A stretch of DNA of 17,591 bases from an uncultured archaeon (GCA_937890045.1 CALBXV010000429.1:1-17591); one strand, 5' to 3'. Shown: positions 7,351 through 15,035, numbered from the stretch's first letter. The notes: generated by a model not told the origin, from the sequence alone. Numbers and translations are program-made.

Positions 7351-8967
7351 TTAATATCCGAAAGCAATTCCATCGCCTCTAGGGTCGGCGCCTCCCATCA
7401 AAATGTTATTTTTAATTATTATTCCATGAGCATGACCAGATGGACTATAATAAGGAGCGGTGAATGTAATATTATGTCCAATATCTTTTAATTTATTAAT
7501 AGTATGTGTTGGAAAACGGTTTTCAAATAATAATGAATGATCATTACTATAAATTGATTTTGGCATTGACCAACGAGGAGCTTCAATTGCGTTTTGAATG
7601 TCCATATTAAAATCGAATATTGAAGAGAAAATTTGTAAATGTATTTGAGGTTGAACGTCACCTCCCATAGAACCAAATATTAGAAAAGGTTGTCCATCAG
7701 AAAAAGTTAATGACGCAGTTAATGTATGAAAAGTACGTTTGTTAGGTTGTAAACTATTATGATGCTTAGGTAACAAAGTAAAATATGATCCTCTATTATG
7801 AAGTAAAATTCCAGTGTTTTCAACAATAGTTCCAGAACCAAATGATGAATAGAGACTTTGAACACAAGAAACGCAATTACGATTTTTATCAACAATAGCA
7901 AAATATGTTGTATCTCCAGGTTTTTTTATATTACTACTGAGATGGTTGATAGGAGAAGAATATGCGGAATTTAAATTAATATTTTGTTTTAATTTATTTG
8001 CAAAACGTTTAGAAACTATTTTAGAAATTGGAATATTAATAAACTCTGGATCAGCTATACAAGAATCTCTAATCGTATAAGCCAGCTTATTTGATTCAAT
8101 AAGTAAATGTAAATGTTCAGAAGAGAGATATTGAAGTGAAGAGATATCAAAATTTTCTAAAATATTTAACGATATTAAAGCAGTAAGTCCTTGACTGTTA
8201 GGAGCTGTTTCATAAATTTGATATTCTTTATAATTTGTTTTTATTGGTTCCTGCCATTGTGAAACATGTTTTTCAAGATCTGTAGAATTTATTACACCAG
8301 AATTTTTTTCTAAATATCTAGAAATTTGTTTAGCAATATCACCATTATAAAAATCATCAAAACCTTTATCAATTAAAATTTGAAAAGTATTTGCTAAATC
8401 TTTTTGAAATAATAAACTACCAGGATAAGGGGATAAATTATTAATAAAAATATTTTTCCATAAAGTATTTTTTTGAAAAATAGTTTTGTATCTAAAAATT
8501 AAATCATGCAACTTATGACTAATAGGAAATCCATATTTAGCATAATTTATTGCAGATTCTAATAAAATATCAGGTGTTTTTGTACCAAATTTATCAAGTA
8601 CAGTTTTCCAACCTTTAACACAACCAGGTACAGTTATGGCGGATAATGGACCGGTTTCTGGAATTTGTGATAATTCATAATTTTTATATAAATCTATTGA
8701 GGCATTACATGATGATTTGCCACTACCGTTTAAACAATAAATTTTATCATCAAAATAAATAAGATAAAAAATATCTCCTCCAATCCCACAGTGAGATGGT
8801 TCTACCACATTAAGAACAGAATTAACTGCTATAGAAGCATCAATAGCATTTCCTCCACTTTCTAAGATTTTAATTCCAGCCATAGATGCTAAAGGATGTT
8901 CAGATGCAACTAACCCGTTTTTGCACATCATTGTAGATCGATGACTAAAATTAATGGGAGTTTGCAA
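7351..8967 (-). CDS. ggt: Gamma-glutamyltransferase family protein
   Basis: An N-terminal-nucleophile hydrolase of 538 residues that self-cleaves and then transfers or hydrolyses gamma-glutamyl groups. The large-subunit start has ASEHPLASMAGIKILESGGN, followed by GIGGD. The autoprocessing and catalytic threonine is Thr353 in GDTTYFAIVD, leaving a small subunit of about 186 residues. Downstream are SSFGSG, GILLHN, GSMGGDVQPQIHLQI and a C-terminal GGADPRGDGIAFGY, typical of the microbial YwrD-like branch. No signal peptide is visible, so a cytoplasmic location is likely; a role in peptide or glutathione-type scavenging is inference. The start is TTG at 8967 with no SD; a TATA element about 32 nt upstream fits a leaderless start. 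The alternative ATG at 8931 would trim twelve residues. Confidence 0.87.
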   Translation of the reverse strand: MQTPINFSHRSTMMCKNGLVASEHPLASMAGIKILESGGNAIDASIAVNSVLNVVEPSHCGIGGDIFYLIYFDDKIYCLNGSGKSSCNASIDLYKNYELSQIPETGPLSAITVPGCVKGWKTVLDKFGTKTPDILLESAINYAKYGFPISHKLHDLIFRYKTIFQKNTLWKNIFINNLSPYPGSLLFQKDLANTFQILIDKGFDDFYNGDIAKQISRYLEKNSGVINSTDLEKHVSQWQEPIKTNYKEYQIYETAPNSQGLTALISLNILENFDISSLQYLSSEHLHLLIESNKLAYTIRDSCIADPEFINIPISKIVSKRFANKLKQNINLNSAYSSPINHLSSNIKKPGDTTYFAIVDKNRNCVSCVQSLYSSFGSGTIVENTGILLHNRGSYFTLLPKHHNSLQPNKRTFHTLTASLTFSDGQPFLIFGSMGGDVQPQIHLQIFSSIFDFNMDIQNAIEAPRWSMPKSIYSNDHSLLFENRFPTHTINKLKDIGHNITFTAPYYSPSGHAHGIIIKNNILMGGADPRGDGIAFGY

Positions 8968-8994
8968 ATTATATAGAATAATTAAACTATTTAA

Positions 8995-9004
8995 TTATAT
9001 AAAA
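8995..9004. promoter_or_regulatory. TATA-like element between ggt and tRNA-Ser
   Basis: The plus strand reads TTATATAAAA. It is centred about 32 nt before the ggt start on the minus strand and about 40 nt before the tRNA-Ser 5' end on the plus strand. It could serve either direction or both. Confidence 0.35.
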
Positions 9005-9039
9005 GATAATAAATTAAATAGAAAACAATTATAAGAACT

Positions 9040-9135
9040 GCCGGGGTGGCAGAGTGGTAATGCGTCAGCCTCGAAATATAAAACAAGTAAGCTGATGGCC
9101 GATAGGTCACGTAGGTTCAAATCCTACTCCCGGCG
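9040..9135 (+). tRNA. tRNA-Ser (anticodon CGA) with 14-nt intron
   Basis: A type II tRNA with a long variable arm. The acceptor GCCGGGG (9040-9046) pairs with TCCCGGC (9128-9134), and the discriminator is G73 (9135), as in serine tRNAs. The D-stem is GCA/TGC. The anticodon stem TCAGC (9065-9069) pairs with GCTGA (9091-9095). The anticodon CGA is at 9072-9074. The variable stem GGCC/GGTC closes a GATA loop, and the T-stem is GTAGG/CCTAC around TTCAAAT. The mature length without intron is 82 nt. CCA is not encoded. It is transcribed opposite to its flanking genes ggt and PhyH. Confidence 0.95.
9076..9089 (+). other. tRNA-Ser intron at canonical position 37/38
   Basis: The 14-nt insert ATATAAAACAAGTA interrupts the anticodon loop after A37. 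Around it the exon CTCG can pair with the intron CAAG (one C-A mismatch), flanked by 3-nt bulges AAA and TAA, with the anticodon stem as outer helix. Cleavage after the second base of each bulge yields exactly this intron, so a slightly imperfect BHB site is supported. Confidence 0.8.
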
Positions 9136-9165
9136 TATATTTAATATAGTTATAATTAAAATAGA

Positions 9166-9984
9166 TTAATTATTTTTATAATCACGTGAATCGGTGCTTT
9201 CTCGATTTAATTCAAATTCTGTATCAACCAATCTAACTTTATTTAATTTTTGACCGTTAACTAACATTCCATAATAATTGTGATTAGTACGGCCTGCTAA
9301 TTGTAAAGCGTCTCCGGCTCTATACAAATGGATTAAACTTCTTCGAGATTTATCAGATTTATTTGGAAGAGAACTATGATAAGTCAAACAATGATGTATA
9401 CTTATTCCCCCAGCTGGTACTTTTACATTAACAATTTTAGCATTATTTTTAGCTAATAATGTTTCTTGACTAATTTTTCTAAATCCAGTATTATCGACTT
9501 TGTGATTAATAAGTGACCACTTATGACTTCCAGGTATGACTTGTAAACAACCATTTCTTTCAGTTGTTTCATCAATTGCAATCATAACAGTGAGTAAATC
9601 AAAATTAGTATGAGGAAGGAAGGGGAAATCTTGATGCCAATGAATTTCACTACCATGATATGCATGTTTTAAATGGGCTTTACTATGATGAAGTTCTATA
9701 TTTTTTCCTATTAAATTTGAAATTATATTTATAATATTCACATGTTTAACAGTATCAAAAAAAGTCTTATGCAAAGATATTGGATCATAAATTCTTTTAA
9801 CAATTTTTTTGGACTTAATTTGTTCAAATGTAAAAGATTTATTTGATGTATTTGATAACTCAGCTTTTTGAGTTACAGTATCCATAGTATGTTGAAGATT
9901 TAATAATTCTTTAGAATCAAAAACTTTAGGAATAATTACATATCCATTTATTGCATAAAATTTTTGAATGTCAGAAATTAACAT
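9166..9984 (-). CDS. Phytanoyl-CoA dioxygenase (PhyH) family protein
   Basis: A 272-residue Fe(II)/2-oxoglutarate-dependent dioxygenase-like protein. The start chosen is the ATG at 9984, giving MLISDIQKFYAINGYVIIPK, the normal family N-terminus. An upstream TTG at 10041 would add 19 hydrophobic residues without homology. The iron ligands are His117 and Asp119 in HWHQDFPF and His203 in YHSSLPNKS. A following RRSL supplies the arginine expected to bind 2-oxoglutarate. The motif GCLQVIPGSHKW is typical of PhyH proteins. The family hydroxylates many small molecules and lipids, so the substrate cannot be named. It is divergent from nreA. No signal peptide is seen once the shorter start is taken. 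Confidence 0.82.
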   Translation of the reverse strand: MLISDIQKFYAINGYVIIPKVFDSKELLNLQHTMDTVTQKAELSNTSNKSFTFEQIKSKKIVKRIYDPISLHKTFFDTVKHVNIINIISNLIGKNIELHHSKAHLKHAYHGSEIHWHQDFPFLPHTNFDLLTVMIAIDETTERNGCLQVIPGSHKWSLINHKVDNTGFRKISQETLLAKNNAKIVNVKVPAGGISIHHCLTYHSSLPNKSDKSRRSLIHLYRAGDALQLAGRTNHNYYGMLVNGQKLNKVRLVDTEFELNRESTDSRDYKNN

Positions 9985-10074
9985 AAAATAAATATTGAAA
10001 AAGAAAATTAATAAGTTTTGTATAATTAATTTTATTAACAATATACGACAAATATAATAATAATAGAAATTCTT

Positions 10075-11376
10075 ATGTATGTTAATTCAGAGTTAGTTAT
10101 AAAAATTTTCAAAAATAACAAAGAAGAGAAAGATTCAATTAAGATAATAGAAAAACCGTCAGCTGAAATGTGTTTATCATGTAAAGCAACAAAATTACTT
10201 TGTGGTAAAAATGTTTGTCCAATATTAGTAAATTATCAATCTTGGGATAAAAATAGAAGTGAAATAGAATCAGAAATTATTCAAGGATCAAGTCCACCAG
10301 GAGTTTTTATTGGTCACTTTGGATATCCAAATGTATCAATAGCTCCGATGGTTTCACCAGAAAGTAAAAATACGGAAATATTAGATACTCCGGAATTATG
10401 GTTTGGAAAATCAATTATGGAAATAATAAATTTCAGATATTCATTAGTACGAGGTAATATTCGAACTAATGTAAATAATATTCAAAAACCTAATAAGGTG
10501 TTAGAGCAATTACAAGAAATATCAATGGCTGAAAATTCAGTTGATTCTGAATTGCAATTAACCAAAAAACCAGAACAAACTTTAATTTTAAGTGAAGATT
10601 CACAGCCTTTAGGACCTTCAGCAACATTAAAAAATTTGATAACTGCAAATCCGTCACTTGACCAAAGAATAGAAAAAGCATATTATGATAGAGATTTGAG
10701 AGCAACTGATGCAGTAACTTCATTATATCAAAATGATGTTCGAATAAGTAAAATTCAAAAATCTTTAAGCACTGGTTCATTAGGGTTAGGGATTTTTAGA
10801 AAATTAGTTCCTACAAGGTGGAGTATAACTGCTGTGGATGATATGATATCATTATTTCTTATTAAAAAGATTAAAGATCATTCAACTGTCGATAAATTTA
10901 CGGTTTTTACACTAAATTATTTGGATAATATATATTTAGCTATATTAAGTCCAGAGTTTTGGAAATTTGAATGGATTGAAGCTTGGTTTCCAAAAACTAT
11001 ATGGAATCAACATGGTTCAGAACCTTACATAATGGGAGATTTTGAAACATATCATGGTAAAAAAAAATATGCTAATGTAGGTGGTTGTTATTATTCTAGT
11101 AGATTAGCGGTTACAGAAAAATTAAACAAAGAGAGAAAACAAGCTACAGTAACTATTCTAAGAGAAATCCATTCAGGATATTTTATGCCAGTAGGAGTAT
11201 GGAATGTAAGAGAAAGTGTACGGATGATGTTTAAAAATAAACCAGAAATATTTGATACGTTACAAGAAGCATTAAATTTTGCATCAAAAAAATTAACAAT
11301 ACCAATACAAAAATGGATTGGTAACAGTACTTTATTAAAAGACCAACTACAACAAAAGAAAATAACAGATTATTAA
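10075..11376 (+). CDS. nreA: NreA-type archaeal DNA repair protein
   Basis: A 433-residue member of the archaea-specific Nre family. In Haloferax, NreA contributes to repair of mitomycin-C damage and contacts PCNA. The N-terminal zinc-type cysteine set is Cys33, Cys36, Cys43 and Cys48 (MCLSC...CGKNVCP). It is followed by SPPGVFIGHFGYPNVSIAPM, a strong family signature, and PELWFGKS. The central RKLVPTRWSITAVDD is also conserved, as is the later ILREIHSGYFMPVGVWNVRE. The protein ends Q427-K-K-I430-T-D-Y433, a PCNA-interacting (PIP) box lacking its last aromatic residue. The start is ATG with no SD, so the mRNA is probably leaderless. The stop is 4 bp from the 3' end of the convergent tRNA-Gln. 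Confidence 0.92.
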   Translation: MYVNSELVIKIFKNNKEEKDSIKIIEKPSAEMCLSCKATKLLCGKNVCPILVNYQSWDKNRSEIESEIIQGSSPPGVFIGHFGYPNVSIAPMVSPESKNTEILDTPELWFGKSIMEIINFRYSLVRGNIRTNVNNIQKPNKVLEQLQEISMAENSVDSELQLTKKPEQTLILSEDSQPLGPSATLKNLITANPSLDQRIEKAYYDRDLRATDAVTSLYQNDVRISKIQKSLSTGSLGLGIFRKLVPTRWSITAVDDMISLFLIKKIKDHSTVDKFTVFTLNYLDNIYLAILSPEFWKFEWIEAWFPKTIWNQHGSEPYIMGDFETYHGKKKYANVGGCYYSSRLAVTEKLNKERKQATVTILREIHSGYFMPVGVWNVRESVRMMFKNKPEIFDTLQEALNFASKKLTIPIQKWIGNSTLLKDQLQQKKITDY

Positions 11377-11380
11377 AATG

Positions 11381-11472
11381 TAGCCCGGGATAGATTTGAA
11401 CTATCGTCACCGGCTCCAAAGGCCGATATTCAAGAAGTTAAGACTTTTGCTTGACCGCTACACCACCGGGCT
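11381..11472 (-). tRNA. tRNA-Gln (anticodon TTG) with 19-nt non-canonical intron
   Basis: Minus strand. The acceptor AGCCCGG (11466-11472) pairs with CCGGGCT (11382-11388), and the discriminator is A73 at 11381. The D-arm starts GTGTAGCGG. The anticodon stem TCGGC (11422-11426) pairs with GCCGG (11410-11414), and the 7-nt loop CTTTGGA holds anticodon TTG (11417-11419). The variable loop is TGAC; the T-stem is GATAG/CTATC around TTCAAAT. Without the insert at 11429-11447 the tRNA is 73 nt and folds normally. CCA is not encoded. It lies 29 nt downstream of the DUF354 gene on the same strand. Confidence 0.93.
11429..11447 (-). other. tRNA-Gln intron at position 24/25 (D-stem)
   Basis: The 19-nt insert splits the D-stem between A24 and T25. 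Reading the RNA strand, the fold is an outer helix CGGT/ATCG (one G-U), a central 4-bp helix CAAG/CTTG, the 5' bulge CAA, an inner helix AAGT/ACTT closed by CTTA, and the 3' bulge AAT. This is a textbook bulge-helix-bulge, and cutting after the second base of each bulge rebuilds an intact D-arm. Confidence 0.88.
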
Positions 11473-11478
11473 ATTACA

Positions 11479-11503
11479 GATATTTAATTAATAATTAAAT
11501 ATC
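11479..11503. repeat. Perfect 12-bp AT-rich inverted repeat before tRNA-Gln
   Basis: The arms GATATTTAATTA (11479-11490) and TAATTAAATATC (11492-11503) are perfect inverses around a single A at 11491. It overlaps the DUF354 stop codon and begins 6 nt from the tRNA-Gln 5' end. It could be a promoter element, a terminator hairpin or a cruciform. Confidence 0.5.
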
Positions 11504-12572
11504 AATGCTTCGTTTTTTTTGAAGTATTATAAAAGTTTTCCAAATTATAGATAATCTTATCAACTGGATCTTCCATTTGATTAACAAAATTTTTAACTTG
11601 AAGTTGAAATTTATCTTTATACAATTTATTATCAAAAATTGTATTTATTTTTGATAAAATTTTAGTTGGATCATGTAATCTAGAAATTAAGTTTTTCTTA
11701 ATTAAATAATTTTCTACATAGGTAGCGTTTCCAGGATACGAAGAAATAGTAGGAATACCTAATAAAACGGCTTCTGTAGTCATAGTACCTCCTAATCCAA
11801 TAAATAAATCTGTAACAGAAAAAAGATCTTTAGATAAAAGAAATTTTTGTGGAATTATAATTTTATTCTTAAATTTATTTTTATAATAAGTAAATTGTGA
11901 TTCATAGCGACATAATAAGATAACATTATAATTTAAATCAATAATTCTTTCAATAACTTGGTTCAAGTTTTTAGAATTATATTGTTGTAAATATGAAGCG
12001 GCAGTTTCAGGTAAACGTATTAAAATTGTAGAGTTTTTTCGATTTAAATTAAAAAATTTAGATTTAGTAATAGATGGGGGATTTTTTATCCAAACTATTG
12101 GATCAAGAGCTTGATATTTAATTATTTTATTTTTATTAATACCATGTTTAATCCAAGCATTATAAGGTATTATCCATGGAGTAAGCAGTAAATCAGAAAG
12201 TGGAATTGTAAGTTTAGATGTATGAAACGCATGAGGTGAATCACTAACACATATATGAGGGATATTAAGACCAAAAGATATACGAGCACAATCAGGTGAA
12301 GAAAATGAAAGAGTAATATCTGGTTTAAAATTTATAATATTCGGAATTAGTAACTTTAAACGATTTGAACTATTTATTAATTTATTTTCAAGAGAAGTTT
12401 GACCGTATTGCCCAAAAATATTTGCGTTTATTTTTAATAAGTTAATAGTTTCAATTGTTTCATGAAAATCACGTGATGAAAGAAATAAATCGTGATTTTT
12501 ATCTAGTTTTTCAATTAAAGGTTTAAAAAACATAGCTTGTTTTGGGGTTAATATATCAATCCATATCTTCAT
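11502..12572 (-). CDS. DUF354 family protein (GT-B-like, glycan cluster)
   Basis: A 356-residue protein starting MKIWIDILTPKQAMFFKPLI, the signature start of the DUF354 family, which is common in archaea. The N-terminal half has SSRDFHETIETINLL and the FKPDITLSFSSPDCARIS region. The C-terminal half has GLGGTMTTEAVLLGIPTISS at 259-278, which resembles the nucleotide-sugar-binding loop of GT-B glycosyltransferases and UDP-GlcNAc 2-epimerases. No membrane segment or signal peptide is present. The function is unproven; a role as glycosyltransferase or sugar epimerase is inferred from fold and from neighbours (sugar dehydrogenase-like, Gfo/Idh/MocA, GlcNAc-1-P transferase). It is divergent from the dehydrogenase-like gene. 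The start is ATG and the stop is TGA. Confidence 0.82.
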   Translation of the reverse strand: MKIWIDILTPKQAMFFKPLIEKLDKNHDLFLSSRDFHETIETINLLKINANIFGQYGQTSLENKLINSSNRLKLLIPNIINFKPDITLSFSSPDCARISFGLNIPHICVSDSPHAFHTSKLTIPLSDLLLTPWIIPYNAWIKHGINKNKIIKYQALDPIVWIKNPPSITKSKFFNLNRKNSTILIRLPETAASYLQQYNSKNLNQVIERIIDLNYNVILLCRYESQFTYYKNKFKNKIIIPQKFLLSKDLFSVTDLFIGLGGTMTTEAVLLGIPTISSYPGNATYVENYLIKKNLISRLHDPTKILSKINTIFDNKLYKDKFQLQVKNFVNQMEDPVDKIIYNLENFYNTSKKTKH

Positions 12573-12650
12573 TTTAATCTGTTATTTTATATATCAATAA
12601 CATAAATTTAATTCTTTTAAAGATTATAGTAATTCTTTAATTATTAGTAA

Positions 12651-12658
12651 TTTATATT
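12651..12658 (+). promoter_or_regulatory. Putative TATA box for the UDP-sugar dehydrogenase-like operon
   Basis: TTTATATT is centred about 30 nt before the ATG at 12685 and only about 21 nt before the TTG at 12676. The spacing favours the ATG start and a leaderless mRNA. Confidence 0.4.
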
Positions 12659-12684
12659 AGATATAGAAAATATATTTGGACAAA

Positions 12685-13827
12685 ATGATTGTTACGATTA
12701 TTGGATTAAGTACTGAAGGTTATCAAATTGCACGAAATTTAATTTCTAATAATATCACCACATTTCTAATTGATGAAAAATTAATGTCTGGAATAGAATT
12801 AAATAAGGATATAATTAATCAAATTGATACAATAGATAAATTTTATAATGTAAAACTAAAAACAGATACGGACCTAAACAAATTTATTACTAAATCAAAT
12901 TTTATTTTTTTTACACCCAAAATTAAGAATTCTGATGTAGCATATAACATTCAGATTTCAAATACACTAAAAATAATCACACAAAATCTTGATAAGGGAA
13001 AATGTCTAATTTTTAGTTTATCAATTGGGTTAGGACAAAATACTGAATTAATAAAAATTATTGAAAGAACCAGTGGATTATATGAGGGGAAGGATTTTAA
13101 TTATATTTATTTACCTTTAGAGCCGAGAAGTACAGAAAATTGTGTTATAGGAATTAATCAAAATAATATTCCAATGGGTTTAAAATCAATACTTAATTAC
13201 TCAGGAATTAAAATTTTGAAATCTATGTCTATTGAAGCAGCTGAATTATATTTTTGTAGTAGGATACTAAATAAATATGTTAAATATAGTACTAATATTG
13301 AATTTTGGAGACGTAATACTCAATTTTCATATAATTTAAATTTAAGTGATCAATTAGAATCTGAAATTTGTTATCTAGATGAATTTGTTGAAAATTATTT
13401 TGATTTTAAAGAATTGAGTAAGAGTTTAGATCAAGGAGACCCATTACTGAATTTGACTAATGGTATTAACAAAACTATTGATAATTTTATTAAAAGATTA
13501 ATTGAAAACGTAAGAACAATTTTTAAAGATAAAAAACTTAGAGCTAGTAATACAAAAATTACTTTAATATGGACTATAGATAAATATGAAATGAGAGGAA
13601 GTAAACAAAATATCAAAGAACATATTATAAATAAATTAAAGGATTATATTGGCGATGTAACATTATTTCGTTTACCAATACTAAGTAATATAATTCCTAA
13701 TAAAAACAATTTATTGATATTTTGTTCAAAAGAAGATTTTAAACTATATTCATCTGAGATGAAGAAGAAATTTGAATCTGATATAATATCATTGAAAGCT
13801 AATTATATGTTAGAAGTTGTAGAATAA
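12685..13827 (+). CDS. Degenerate UDP-sugar dehydrogenase homologue
   Basis: A 380-residue protein with the overall plan of UDP-glucose/GDP-mannose dehydrogenases: an N-terminal Rossmann start (MIVTIIGLSTEGYQIA), a middle stretch RTSGLYEGKDFNYIYLPLEP like the family's SG...G-x-DF...PER segment, an EAAEL helix, and a C-terminal block with a RGSK motif like RESP. Two key features are absent. The dinucleotide loop is GLSTEG, so the second glycine of GxGxxG is missing, and no GGxCxPxD motif with the catalytic cysteine can be found. It may therefore be an inactive or repurposed relative. It is first in a three-gene operon with the Gfo/Idh/MocA gene, which begins 2 nt after its stop. A TTG at 12676 would add three residues; the ATG start is preferred from the TATA spacing. 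Confidence 0.65.
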   Translation: MIVTIIGLSTEGYQIARNLISNNITTFLIDEKLMSGIELNKDIINQIDTIDKFYNVKLKTDTDLNKFITKSNFIFFTPKIKNSDVAYNIQISNTLKIITQNLDKGKCLIFSLSIGLGQNTELIKIIERTSGLYEGKDFNYIYLPLEPRSTENCVIGINQNNIPMGLKSILNYSGIKILKSMSIEAAELYFCSRILNKYVKYSTNIEFWRRNTQFSYNLNLSDQLESEICYLDEFVENYFDFKELSKSLDQGDPLLNLTNGINKTIDNFIKRLIENVRTIFKDKKLRASNTKITLIWTIDKYEMRGSKQNIKEHIINKLKDYIGDVTLFRLPILSNIIPNKNNLLIFCSKEDFKLYSSEMKKKFESDIISLKANYMLEVVE

Positions 13828-13829
13828 CT

Positions 13830-14753
13830 TTGGTTAATATCGGATTAATTGGTTTAGGTGGTTGGGGAAAAAATCATGTTAGAGTATTAAATGAATTAAA
13901 AGTTTTATCTGGAATATGTGATGTTAATAATGTAACTTTAGAATATTATAGTAAAAAATATAAAATTAATGGTTACACATCTGTAAATGAATTAATACAT
14001 AATGAGAAACTAGACGGAATAGTGGTAGCTACTCCTGTTAAAACACATTATAAAATAGCTAGTAATATTATAACAAATAAATTACCAATTTTTATTGAAA
14101 AACCAATAACTGATAATTATATAGAAGCGAAGAAACTTATAGAATTATCAAAAATAAATAATGTAAAAGTAATGATAGGATATATAGAAAGATTTAATCC
14201 AGTACTAATTGAATTAAAAGCTATATTAGATAGAGATAATGAACAAAATCCAATATTAATAAATTTTAATAGATTAAATAAAATAGATGAGAAGTTAATC
14301 GATGTTGGAATAATAATGGATACTGCAGTACATGATATAGATTTGGCGAGATGGTTGTTTAAATCAGAACCGAAAATGATATTTGCTCAAACAAGAAAAG
14401 TGCAAAGTGAAAAAGATAACTTGTCATTTATACAAATGGAATTTAAAAATAAAGGAATTGCGTTAATTACTTCAAGTTGGATATCTAAAAATAAAATGAG
14501 GAAATTAGAGTTATTAAATAATAATTCAACAATTGATGTGGATTATATAAAACAAACTATTAATATAAATAATAATCAAATTTCAATAGAAGGAGAAGAA
14601 CCATTATTGAATGAGATAAAACATTTCATTAGTTCACTTAAAAATAATACTAAACCCAAAGTTACAATAGAAGACGGGGTAAAAACAACTCGTATAGCAG
14701 AAGCTGCTACAATATCTAGTAAAACAGGCACTCCTATGTTTTTAGAGGTATAA
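13830..14753 (+). CDS. Gfo/Idh/MocA family sugar oxidoreductase
   Basis: A 307-residue NAD(P)-dependent oxidoreductase. GLGGWG at 8-13 is the Rossmann motif. FIEKPIT has the family Glu90-Lys91-Pro92. GYIERFNP begins at 117. DTAVHDID carries Asp164, His168 and Asp169, the likely catalytic region. These last motifs resemble nucleotide-sugar 3-dehydrogenases (WbpB or UDP-GlcNAc 3-dehydrogenase type), so a role in making a 3-keto or 3-amino sugar for surface glycans is plausible but inferred. No aminotransferase is in the window. The TTG start lies 2 nt after the upstream stop and has no SD, so translation is probably coupled. The Trm112-like gene follows after 6 nt. Confidence 0.88.
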   Translation: MVNIGLIGLGGWGKNHVRVLNELKVLSGICDVNNVTLEYYSKKYKINGYTSVNELIHNEKLDGIVVATPVKTHYKIASNIITNKLPIFIEKPITDNYIEAKKLIELSKINNVKVMIGYIERFNPVLIELKAILDRDNEQNPILINFNRLNKIDEKLIDVGIIMDTAVHDIDLARWLFKSEPKMIFAQTRKVQSEKDNLSFIQMEFKNKGIALITSSWISKNKMRKLELLNNNSTIDVDYIKQTININNNQISIEGEEPLLNEIKHFISSLKNNTKPKVTIEDGVKTTRIAEAATISSKTGTPMFLEV

Positions 14754-14759
14754 AATCAT

Positions 14760-15035
14760 ATGCAAAGAAAATTATTAAAAATATTAGTGTGTCCAATTGA
14801 CAAAACATATCCATTAAAATTGATTGAATTGGAAGATAAACTAGATGATATAATTGAGGGTATATTATACTGTAATAAATGTAAAAGATATTATCCAATT
14901 ATAGAAGAAATTCCAATCATGTTACCAGATAAGCTAAGAAATGAAAAACTGGAAATAAAGTTTTTGAATAAATGGAAAAATAAATTATCAGAAAATATTT
15001 TATATCACAGTAATCCATTCAAAATTAATAGTTAA
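14760..15035 (+). CDS. Trm112-like zinc-ribbon protein
   Basis: A 91-residue protein with the Trm112 fold pattern: MQRKLLKILVCPIDKTYPL at the start, then ILYCNKCKRYYPIIEEIPIM and LPDKLRN. The cysteines are Cys11 (in VCP), Cys38 and Cys41; a fourth metal ligand is not obvious. Trm112 proteins activate several SAM methyltransferases acting on tRNA, rRNA or release factor, and short paralogues also occur in sugar gene clusters. No methyltransferase is in the window. It is the last gene of a tight operon (6 nt after the Gfo/Idh/MocA stop), so it may work with the glycan enzymes. Its stop overlaps by 4 nt the stop of the convergent small membrane protein gene. Confidence 0.8.
   Translation: MQRKLLKILVCPIDKTYPLKLIELEDKLDDIIEGILYCNKCKRYYPIIEEIPIMLPDKLRNEKLEIKFLNKWKNKLSENILYHSNPFKINS

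Noticed and set aside
7488..7901. Two minus-strand frames of about 60 codons inside ggt
   Set aside because: They overlap the conserved catalytic half of ggt in other frames and have no recognisable motifs, so they are shadows.
9985..10041. N-terminal extension of the PhyH protein from a TTG, giving a hydrophobic leader
   Set aside because: The added 19 residues look like translated AT-rich spacer; the family N-terminus begins at the ATG at 9984.
11421..11450. tRNA-Gln insert read as an enlarged variable or D-loop, or a pseudo-tRNA
   Set aside because: Removing exactly 19 nt restores every tRNA arm, and the flanks form a proper BHB, so an intron explains it better.
12676..12684. TTG at 12676 as start of the UDP-sugar dehydrogenase-like gene
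   Set aside because: The TATA-to-start spacing would be too short, and the Rossmann fold begins right at the ATG at 12685; it is possible but less likely.
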